Shown here: positions 16,679-22,031 of the stretch, in pieces
How the letters are laid out: every line of letters starts with the position of its first letter
Numbering within the stretch: the first letter of the stretch is position 1
DNA from: Prevotellaceae bacterium UBA3849
GTDB taxonomy: Bacteria > Bacteroidota > Bacteroidia > Bacteroidales > Bacteroidaceae
NCBI GenBank assembly: GCA_002392645.1
Contig: DGHL01000012.1
Span: 1-32,675 of the forward strand
Direction: 5' to 3'
DNA length: 32,675 nt
Position numbers and translations under genes: made by a program
The notes under the pieces: model-generated
Seen by the model: the letters and a program-made list of their open reading frames with translations, nothing else
Database searches by the model: none
What the model was told of the DNA's origin: nothing

Positions 16679-17893
16679 ATGAAAAGTCATAAAGAATATG
16701 CCACGGACTGCATACCCTCCATGCACCGCCGCAGTGACAGCCACGACTACCGCTCACGCCGCTTCTATTTGATAACCATGGCGGTGAGTCCACGCTGGCC
16801 GCTGCTTGGCACGTTGGCAAGTTCGGAAGACACCTGCACTGCTGACGATACGGTAGAGGCACACATAGAACTGTCGCCATTGGGCGAAGCCGTTCTGTCG
16901 GCATGGCAGCAGATACCCTTTGTTTACCCTCAGGTGAGCATAGTGCAGCATGTTATAATGCCAGACCACATACACGGCATACTATATGTAAGGGAGGACA
17001 CCACCTTTCACCTCGGTCAGGTGATAAAAGGCTTCAAGACCGGGTGTAACAAATCATTACGCCTATTGGTAGAGGAAGCAAGAAAGGTACAGCTGCAATC
17101 ACAAAACAATGCAGATGGTGCCATCTCGCCTGCCGTTTCTGCCACTGCGCCTGCCGTTTCTGCCGTGCCTTCCGTTTCTGCCGCCGTGCCTTCCGTTTCT
17201 GCCGTGCCTGGCGTTGTTGTTTCGCCTTTTCAGCGTCTCCTTCTCTCGTGGGCTGCGACAGTGTCGCAGCATACAAGAAAAGAGCAAACAAGAAAGCAGC
17301 AACCAAAAGGAGGGCAACCAGCCACCGGCCTTCACCTATGGGAGAAGGGCTACAACGACAAGATACTATTCAACTACTCCACGCTGGACAAATGGAAGGC
17401 ATACCTCAGCGACAACCCACGCAGGCTTGCCATACGGCGCTTACACCCCGACTATTTCCGTGTACGTTTCGGCATAACGGTAGCAGGTCGCCAGTATGCA
17501 GCCATAGGCAACAGGATGTTACTGAGACATCCAGAGATAATACAGGTGCAGCTGTCGCGTCATTTCACTGACGACGAACTTGCCGTAAGGGTGGAGGCGC
17601 TGCTCAGACAGGCCCGCCATGGAGCTGTGTTGATATCGCCGGCAATATCAAAGGGAGAACAGATGGTGATGCGACGCGCCATGGACGAGAACCTGCCGCT
17701 CATCTTCATCACCCCGTGGGGTTTCAACACGTTCTCCAAGCCCGGCCACCAGTACTACGAGGCGTGTGCCGCCGGCCGTTTCCTCATGCTCGCCCCGTGG
17801 GAGCACCATAACCACCGCATTCCGCTGACCCGCGAGATGTGCCTGCAGCTCAACGCCATGGCAGCCGAGATAGCCGCCGCTCATAAGCCTTAA
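16679..17893 (+). CDS. REP-associated tyrosine (HUH) transposase with extra C-terminal domain
   Basis: A RAYT of the Y1/IS200-like HUH nucleases. The N-terminal RSRRFYLITMAV strand is present, the HUH histidines are H97 and H99 in MPDHIHG, and the catalytic tyrosine is Y225 in LWEKGYNDKIL, followed by YLSDNPRR. Residues about 135-215, between the histidine and tyrosine motifs, form a low-complexity Ala/Pro/Ser/Val insert. It is coded by a minisatellite and by a copy of the REP palindrome itself. Ordinary RAYTs are about 150-230 aa; this one has about 150 further residues (255-404) with a Rossmann-like look. These include AIGNRMLLRHPEIIQV, GAVLISPAISKGE, LPLIFITPWGF and AAGRFLMLAPW, weakly reminiscent of DprA/SLOG nucleotide-binding proteins. 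Family members move or maintain REP elements as single-stranded DNA. The RAYT call is firm; the role of the C-terminal domain is unknown. Confidence 0.88.
   Translation: MKSHKEYATDCIPSMHRRSDSHDYRSRRFYLITMAVSPRWPLLGTLASSEDTCTADDTVEAHIELSPLGEAVLSAWQQIPFVYPQVSIVQHVIMPDHIHGILYVREDTTFHLGQVIKGFKTGCNKSLRLLVEEARKVQLQSQNNADGAISPAVSATAPAVSAVPSVSAAVPSVSAVPGVVVSPFQRLLLSWAATVSQHTRKEQTRKQQPKGGQPATGLHLWEKGYNDKILFNYSTLDKWKAYLSDNPRRLAIRRLHPDYFRVRFGITVAGRQYAAIGNRMLLRHPEIIQVQLSRHFTDDELAVRVEALLRQARHGAVLISPAISKGEQMVMRRAMDENLPLIFITPWGFNTFSKPGHQYYEACAAGRFLMLAPWEHHNHRIPLTREMCLQLNAMAAEIAAAHKP
17131..17208 (+). repeat. 39-bp tandem duplication inside the RAYT gene
   Basis: Two 39-bp units (17131-17169, 17170-17208), each made of a 21-bp and an 18-bp subunit starting TGCCGTTTCTGCC or TTCCGTTTCTGCC. 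They code for Ala/Val/Ser/Pro repeats in the loop between HUH and Tyr motifs. Multiples of three keep the frame. Confidence 0.88.
17252..17270. repeat. REP-like palindrome, copy 1, inside the RAYT gene
   Basis: GCTGCGACA-G-TGTCGCAGC is a perfect 9-bp inverted repeat around one base, flanked by CTCGTGG upstream and ATACAAG downstream. It codes for residues near 192-198 (AATVSQ). Confidence 0.93.
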
Positions 17894-17900
17894 GCCTTAA

Positions 17901-17919
17901 GCTGCGACACTGTCGCAGC
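17901..17919. repeat. REP-like palindrome, copy 2
   Basis: GCTGCGACA-C-TGTCGCAGC followed by CTACAAG, eight bases after the RAYT stop. The stem could also end the transposase message. Confidence 0.93.
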
Positions 17920-17962
17920 CTACAAGCAAGGTAAGGCGCAAGGGTAAGGCCCTGGTAACCTG

Positions 17963-18016
17963 CCCTTCCCTCGTGTGCCTGGCCCCTTCCCTCGTGTGCT
18001 GCGACACTGTCGCAGC
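17963..18016. repeat. REP-like palindrome, copy 3, with duplicated flank
   Basis: The palindrome GCTGCGACA-C-TGTCGCAGC is at 17998-18016, again followed by CTACAAG. The 16-bp flank CCCTTCCCTCGTGTGC is present twice (17963-17978 and 17984-17999), only the second copy leading into the palindrome. Copy 1 shows the same flank in altered form, so the repeated unit is larger than the palindrome. Confidence 0.9.
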
Positions 18017-18043
18017 CTACAAGTAAGTAAAAAAGAAAAAAAA

Positions 18044-19150
18044 ATGAAGATACTCCTTATTCGCTTTTCAGCCCTTGGCGACGTTGCCATGATGGCCCCG
18101 GTATTGCGCGATTACGCCTTGAAGCACCCTGACTATGACCTTACGGTGCTCTCAAAGCCGTTTCATGCCCCTCTGTTCGACGATATCGCTCCAAACGTAC
18201 ATTTCCTCGGACGCGACCCAAAACGCGACTACAATGGCATCAGAGGGCTTTACAGACTATATCGCGAACTGCATCAGATGCACTTCGACATGGTGATAGA
18301 CATGCACGATGTATTGAGGACGAAGATACTGCGTAAGTTCTTCCGTGTGCATGGCTACCCCGTGCGCCATATAGACAAGCACCGCTCACTGCGCCGTAAG
18401 ATCACTGCCCGTGAGGGAAAGAAACAGTTGCAGAGACTGCCTACTTCGTTTGAGAACTATCTTGAAGCACTTGGCGCTTCAAGTGATGAGTTAAGAGTGA
18501 AGAGTGAAAGAATTAAGTCGCCTTTAGTTGAAGGAGAAAACTCAAAACTCAAAACTCAAAACTCAAAACTATCCATAGGCATTGCCCCCTTCGCCGCCCA
18601 TCAGGGTAAGATATATCCTGTGGAGAGGATGGAGAAGGTGATAGAGATGCTTATAGAGAAGAGTCCTGAGTGTCGCATCATCCTCTTCGGCGGCGGTGGT
18701 AAGGAGAGGGAGCAGATGACGGCGTGGGCAGAAAAGTACAGTAACGTAGAGTTGGCCTCTACATTAAGTGAAGAGTTAAGAGTGAAGAGTGAAAAATGCC
18801 CTGCGGATAAAAAACAGTCAAATAGTAATTCAAATTCTTCACTCTTCACTCTTCACTCTTCACTATATTATGAGCTTCAGCTTATGAAAGACTTGGACGT
18901 TATGCTGTCCATGGATTCCGCCAACATGCACCTGGCATCGCTCATGGGCACGCGTGTGGTGAGCATCTGGGGTGCCACGCATCCGTGGGCCGGTTTCCTG
19001 GGCTGGGGACAGAGCGAGGACGACTGTGTGCAACGCCATGACCTTAAATGCCGTCCTTGCAGCATCTACGGCAACAAGCCTTGCCTGCGCGGCGATATGG
19101 AGTGCATGAATATAGAACCGTCAAAAGTTGTGGAGCAACTTTTGAAGTGA
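18044..19150 (+). CDS. Glycosyltransferase family 9 (heptosyltransferase-like)
   Basis: A 368-aa GT-B enzyme of the ADP-heptose:LPS heptosyltransferase family, acting at the cytoplasmic side of the inner membrane in lipopolysaccharide or related glycan assembly. The N-terminus KILLIRFSALGDVAMMAPVL and the C-terminal DSANMHLASLMGTRVVSIWG with GATHP are diagnostic. The ATG at 18044 is chosen because the family motif begins at once; a longer frame from 17975 would translate the REP palindrome. Two in-frame repeat insertions lie at residues about 147-176 (SSDELRVKSE to KLKTQNSKLS) and about 242-274 (SEELRVKSE to SSLFTLHSSL). Both fall in loops between conserved blocks. It is convergent with a DUF4254 gene, a common neighbour of such glycosyltransferases. 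Confidence 0.92.
   Translation: MKILLIRFSALGDVAMMAPVLRDYALKHPDYDLTVLSKPFHAPLFDDIAPNVHFLGRDPKRDYNGIRGLYRLYRELHQMHFDMVIDMHDVLRTKILRKFFRVHGYPVRHIDKHRSLRRKITAREGKKQLQRLPTSFENYLEALGASSDELRVKSERIKSPLVEGENSKLKTQNSKLSIGIAPFAAHQGKIYPVERMEKVIEMLIEKSPECRIILFGGGGKEREQMTAWAEKYSNVELASTLSEELRVKSEKCPADKKQSNSNSNSSLFTLHSSLYYELQLMKDLDVMLSMDSANMHLASLMGTRVVSIWGATHPWAGFLGWGQSEDDCVQRHDLKCRPCSIYGNKPCLRGDMECMNIEPSKVVEQLLK
18482..18570 (+). repeat. In-frame heptamer hairpin element, first in the GT9 gene
   Basis: The left arm AAGTGATGAGTTAAGAGTGA and onward is close to the 41-nt arm at 19166. The right arm is four exact CTCAAAA heptamers (18541-18568). The arms are only partly complementary, so this copy is diverged. 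Confidence 0.85.
18767..18864 (+). repeat. In-frame heptamer hairpin element, second in the GT9 gene
   Basis: The left arm 18767-18796 pairs with the right arm 18835-18864 at 28 of 30 positions. Unit AGTGAAG / CTTCACT. The loop (18797-18834) is unlike the loops of the other copies. The frame is kept throughout. Confidence 0.92.
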
Positions 19151-19165
19151 AAAACGAAAAACGAA

Positions 19166-19259
19166 AAGTGAAGAGTGAAAAGTGAAGAGTGAAGAATTTA
19201 AGTTACCTTTTACATCCCGTAATTTAAATTCTTCACTCTTCACTTTTCACTCTTCACTT
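19166..19259. repeat. 41-bp hairpin element between convergent genes
   Basis: The arms 19166-19206 and 19219-19259 are inverse copies at 40 of 41 positions, the exception being a G-T wobble, with a 12-nt loop. An A/T run (19260-19280) follows. Lying between the GT9 stop and the end of the DUF4254 gene, it may serve as bidirectional terminator. It is the best-preserved copy of the element found in miaB and in the GT9 gene. Confidence 0.95.
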
Positions 19260-19271
19260 AAAAAAAATCTT

Positions 19272-19874
19272 TTATTTTTTATACAACACTGGATTAGTGT
19301 CTGGGTCGTTATACATCTTCATCTGGCGGTACACCTTCATATACTTACGTCCAGACTCGATATCGTCAAGCAGTTGGTCGATGGCAGTGGTAAGGTCGTG
19401 CAACTGCTCAATGAGCACGTTAAGCTTTCCGCGGCATACTGCTATATGGTCGGCAGCAGCGTCTGTGCGCTCAGTTTGCTCGCGCATGTGCCATATTTTG
19501 AGATGCAGTATAGAGAGTCTGTCTAATGCCCATGCAGGACTCTCAGTGTTGATGGTGGCATCAGGGAACGGTTTCACGTTAGCATAGAGTTCACGGAAGT
19601 AAGAGTCGATGTCCTCCACCATGTCGGTACGATCCTGATTAGACTTGTCGATGCGGCGCTTCAGTTTCAGAGCCTCTGCAGGGTCGATGTCCGGATCGCG
19701 TATGATGTCTTCCAGATGCCACTGTACAGCGTCTATCCAACATTTATGATACAGCACTGCATCAATGCTACCCTTACGGTGAGGGTTGTTGATAGGAGCA
19801 TCTACGTTGTCAGTTTGGTGATAGTCCGTCACTGCCTGACGGAATATTTTGTTGGCTCTTTCTGTAAACATCAT
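19272..19874 (-). CDS. DUF4254 family protein
   Basis: A 200-aa soluble, mostly helical and charged protein of a Bacteroidota family without known function. The family signature is SPAWALDRLSILHLKIWHM (about 111-129). Other marks are the N-terminal YHQTDNVDAPINNP and the HLEDIIRDPDIDP stretch. No signal peptide or membrane segment is seen. The second ATG (19871) is an equally good start. Members often stand beside LPS-type glycosyltransferase genes, as here, which suggests but does not prove a role in surface glycan synthesis. Confidence 0.85.
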   Translation of the reverse strand: MMFTERANKIFRQAVTDYHQTDNVDAPINNPHRKGSIDAVLYHKCWIDAVQWHLEDIIRDPDIDPAEALKLKRRIDKSNQDRTDMVEDIDSYFRELYANVKPFPDATINTESPAWALDRLSILHLKIWHMREQTERTDAAADHIAVCRGKLNVLIEQLHDLTTAIDQLLDDIESGRKYMKVYRQMKMYNDPDTNPVLYKK

Positions 19875-19917
19875 AATTAATGTCTTAATGTTGAATTTTT
19901 GTGTTTTATTGAGAGTA

Positions 19918-19949
19918 CAAAGTTAGTAATTTTAAATCAAAACGACAAA
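19918..19949 (-). promoter_or_regulatory. Promoter of the DUF4254 gene
   Basis: The minus-strand -7 box TAACTTTG (19925-19918) and the -33 box TTTG (19949-19946) are spaced exactly 20 bp. Confidence 0.8.
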
Positions 19950-19972
19950 TTCTGAAACATTGTTTATAAAAA

Positions 19973-20001
19973 TTCGTTAAAACCTAACAATCTTTAACGA
20001 A
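19973..20001. promoter_or_regulatory. Inverted repeat between divergent promoters
   Basis: TTCGTTAAA (19973-19981) and TTTAACGAA (19993-20001) with an 11-nt spacer, then CTTTTTTC. It lies between the divergent DUF4254 and RteC-like promoters, so it may be an operator for either, or a small terminator. Confidence 0.5.
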
Positions 20002-20040
20002 CTTTTTTCAGGATTGAACCTTTTGTGCATAGTTGTAATA

Positions 20041-20087
20041 TAACTTTGCAAGCGAAAAAAATTCATAACTCATAACTCACAACTAAA
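20041..20087 (+). promoter_or_regulatory. -7 box and heptamer leader of the RteC-like gene
   Basis: TAACTTTG at 20041-20048 is a good -7 box; no well-spaced -33 box is seen. The leader is four in-phase heptamers (AATTCAT, AACTCAT, AACTCAC, AACTAAA; 20060-20087) directly before the ATG at 20093. The usual ribosome-binding region is therefore a repeat. Confidence 0.65.
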
Positions 20088-20092
20088 TAAAA

Positions 20093-20437
20093 ATGTTTAC
20101 TGCTAACGATAAAGAAATTATGATGCGCAATGAGTTGCGCGTGATAGACGACATGAAGAAACTGCTGACGCACAGTGTGGATGAAGGATTGAAGTGGCGT
20201 GGCACGAAGACCGACCTGGTAGAGATGGTTCATATACTGTATGAGAGTGAGGAACTGACCGACGAGGATGGTCTGCCCGTCACGTTCAAGCAGTTGCTCA
20301 TACGCTGTTGCAGTGTGGTGCATGAGTGTGTGCCACGCAATCCTGCCACCTACCTTACCCAAGCCCGACAGTGTAAGGGCATCAAGCGTGCCCCGCTGCT
20401 GATGAGGTATAAGGGGGAGTTTGTAATTAATAATTAA
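20093..20437 (+). CDS. Small protein resembling the RteC C-terminal domain
   Basis: A 114-aa soluble protein. The core KWRGTKTDLVEMVHILYES recalls the WxGSKTDLVELIYAL motif at the C-terminus of RteC, the regulator of excision of CTnDOT-type conjugative transposons. The following PRNPATYLTQARQCKGIKRAPLLMRY is typical of small stand-alone relatives in Bacteroidales. A nucleic-acid-binding role is inferred. The gene is bracketed by heptamer arrays with the same units in the same orientation, and its last residues and stop codon (VINN, stop at 20435-20437) are encoded by the downstream array. No conjugative genes are near. Confidence 0.7.
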   Translation: MFTANDKEIMMRNELRVIDDMKKLLTHSVDEGLKWRGTKTDLVEMVHILYESEELTDEDGLPVTFKQLLIRCCSVVHECVPRNPATYLTQARQCKGIKRAPLLMRYKGEFVINN

Positions 20438-20480
20438 TAATTAATAATTAATAATTCACAACTCATAACTCACAACTTTG
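20425..20480 (+). repeat. Heptamer array overlapping the RteC-like gene end
   Basis: Four AATTAAT units (20425-20452), then AATTCAC, AACTCAT and AACTCAC in perfect 7-bp phase, then AACTTTG. The last full units equal those upstream of the gene at 20060-20080. Confidence 0.93.
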
Positions 20481-20510
20481 AATAACTACATACTTCACTA
20501 CATAGTATAA

Positions 20511-20542
20511 TTTGTTTTTGGGATGAAAATGTAGTAATTTTG
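20511..20542 (+). promoter_or_regulatory. Promoter of the M15 peptidase / HU / smalltalk module
   Basis: TTTG at 20511-20514 and TAATTTTG at 20535-20542, spacing 20 bp. The start near 20547 gives a leader of about 90 nt to the ATG at 20638. Confidence 0.75.
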
Positions 20543-20637
20543 CATTCAGAAACGAGAGAGACATGAAATACATGAAATGAATAGAAGGTATGTCTGATAC
20601 CTATGAAAAACACACAACCTTTTCAATAAATAATATT

Positions 20638-21090
20638 ATGGAAAACACACAAAACAATAACACTGACATTCAGTTGAGCGAACACTTCCGCCTGTCAGAA
20701 TTTACACGCAGTGCAACGGCCATACGATATGGCATTGACAACCAGCCTGAGATTGAGGACATAGAGGCGCTGCAGAGCCTCTGCGTCAACGTGCTGGAAC
20801 CATTACGCAGGCGCTTTGGCGTGATACGCATAACAAGCGGATACCGTTCGCCTAAACTGAACAGTGTGATTGGTGGTTCACGTACGTCACAGCATATGCG
20901 TGGTGAGGCAGCCGACATTCACGTGGGGTCGCTCGAGGTTGCAAGGAAGATGTTTGCATACATTATGGCAAACATTGACTTTGACCAGTTGCTTCTCGAG
21001 ATGAAGGGTGGCAGGGTGCATTGCCTGCATATCAGCTATACTACGGAACGCGTGAACAGAAGGATGGCGAGAAGTAGCTATCAGGTGTAA
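20638..21090 (+). CDS. M15-family peptidase (D-Ala-D-Ala carboxypeptidase-like)
   Basis: A 150-aa zinc peptidase acting on peptidoglycan stem peptides. The zinc ligands are visible: SQHMRGEAADIH with His86 and Asp93, and His131 in HCLHISY. ITSGYRSPKLNSVIGG is the other family block. No signal peptide is seen, as in phage endolysin-like members. The ATG at 20638 is preferred to an in-frame one at 20590, since it begins just before the conserved domain and follows an AT-rich leader. It heads a module with an HU-like and a smalltalk gene, a recurring trio in Bacteroidales genomes of presumed phage or defence origin. Confidence 0.88.
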   Translation: MENTQNNNTDIQLSEHFRLSEFTRSATAIRYGIDNQPEIEDIEALQSLCVNVLEPLRRRFGVIRITSGYRSPKLNSVIGGSRTSQHMRGEAADIHVGSLEVARKMFAYIMANIDFDQLLLEMKGGRVHCLHISYTTERVNRRMARSSYQV

Positions 21091-21100
21091 TTTTTTTTTT

Positions 21101-21164
21101 CGTTATCACGTTATTTCGATATTTCGATATTTCGTTATTTCGATATCACGTTATTTCGTTATTT
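21101..21164 (+). repeat. Eight-bp tandem array upstream of the HU-like gene
   Basis: Eight 8-bp units in perfect phase: CGTTATCA, CGTTATTT, CGATATTT (twice), CGTTATTT, CGATATCA, CGTTATTT (twice). It lies between the peptidase stop and the HU-like start, thus in the leader of the latter. Confidence 0.94.
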
Positions 21165-21207
21165 CGAAGTTTAATTTCAATCTTTAAATTTTTCAATTTT
21201 AATTACT

Positions 21208-21606
21208 ATGGCAGCAATTCAGTATGTAACTTATCAGGACAATCGTAAGAACGGCACTAACCTCTGGTATGGTCGTGCAGTGTATCCATCAACCATCGAT
21301 CTCGATGCTATCGCAGAGCGTATTCAGCAGAACTGTTCTATGAAGAAGAGTGATGTGATGGCGGTGTTCACCGAACTTATCGAGACTATGCGCTATGAGC
21401 TTCAGAACTCTAACAAGGTGAAGCTTGACGGTTTCGGTACCTTCTATATTGGTCTGCGCTCTAAGGGTGCTATTGATGAGAAGGATTTCAACGCTAACGA
21501 GTATGTCAAGGGTTTCCGCGTGAAGTTCCTTGCAGAGGGCAAGAAGCAGAACGGCAAGATTACTCGTACCTTCACCGAGGGCATAAGAGTGGTGAAGGCT
21601 GGTTAA
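21208..21606 (+). CDS. HU-family DNA-binding protein (HU-related)
   Basis: A 132-aa member of the Bacteroidota-specific HU-related family. Its HU core (about 27-130) includes LDAIAERIQQNCSMKKSDVMAVFTEL in part, and the dimer/DNA-arm motif KLDGFGTFYIGLRS. An N-terminal extension (IQYVTYQDNRKNGTNLWYGRAV) replaces the plain HU start. It probably bends or compacts DNA. It lies between the peptidase and smalltalk genes. GC-rich palindromes follow its stop. Confidence 0.92.
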   Translation: MAAIQYVTYQDNRKNGTNLWYGRAVYPSTIDLDAIAERIQQNCSMKKSDVMAVFTELIETMRYELQNSNKVKLDGFGTFYIGLRSKGAIDEKDFNANEYVKGFRVKFLAEGKKQNGKITRTFTEGIRVVKAG

Positions 21607-21657
21607 TAGCCCTACCACACAACCAACCCACAACCCCTCTCAACCCCTCCCCTTAAT

Positions 21658-21675
21658 CCCCTCCCGGGGGAGGGG
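21658..21675. terminator. GC-rich palindrome after the HU-like gene
   Basis: CCCCTCCC and GGGAGGGG form a tight stem without a loop spacer beyond two G. No T-run follows, so termination would be inefficient. A second, imperfect one lies at 21737-21771 (CCCCTCTCC to GGAGGGG), just before the smalltalk start. Confidence 0.5.
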
Positions 21676-21785
21676 GTGAATATGGGATTGACTGTATGTA
21701 ATCTATTATTTATTTTGTAACAAACTAAAACTTATACCCCTCTCCTCTCCTTGAGGAGATTGGGAGGGGTGGTAAAAAAATTATT

Positions 21786-21866
21786 ATGAAAGCAATCAAT
21801 AACAAGTGGAGCGTGATAATTAACGCTATTCTCACCGCAATAACCAGTATATTGACGGTAATGTAA
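21786..21866 (+). CDS. Smalltalk protein
   Basis: A 26-aa peptide: MKAINNKWSVIINAILTAIT, then SILTVM. A short basic start with Lys and Trp and one hydrophobic segment is typical of the smalltalk family. This family of tiny Bacteroidota proteins has unknown function and is found after HU-like and cell-wall hydrolase genes, exactly the context here. It probably inserts in the membrane; a holin-like role is conceivable because of the peptidase. Its stop overlaps by two bases the large inverted repeat that follows. Confidence 0.85.
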   Translation: MKAINNKWSVIINAILTAITSILTVM

Positions 21867-22017
21867 AGAGACCCACCCCATCCCTCCCTGTGAGGGAGGG
21901 GGTTTTACCCGCACAAAGAACCCACCCTAACACTCAATGTAATTGGAAGGAAACCATTTAGATAGTTATTCCGGATGGTTTCCCTCCCTCACAGGGAGGG
22001 TTAGGGTGGGTCTCTTT
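21865..22017. repeat. Nested inverted repeats between convergent genes
   Basis: The outer arms 21865-21900 and 21982-22017 are inverse copies at 34 of 36 positions, each containing the CCCTCCC-GGGAGGG palindrome. Between them an inner pair, GGAAACCAT (21949-21957) and ATGGTTTCC (21975-21983), makes a second stem. The structure separates smalltalk from the minus-strand leuS gene and may act as a two-way terminator or a small non-autonomous element. Confidence 0.88.
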
Positions 22018-22031
22018 GTGGTGGGTCTGCT

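Noticed and set aside
17098..17335. Arg/Gly-rich and Pro/Leu-rich frames overlapping the RAYT loop
   Set aside because: They are other-frame readings of the minisatellite and have no independent support.
17975..18043. Longer N-terminus for the GT9 protein
   Set aside because: The extra 23 residues would be a translation of the REP palindrome; the family motif begins at the ATG at 18044.
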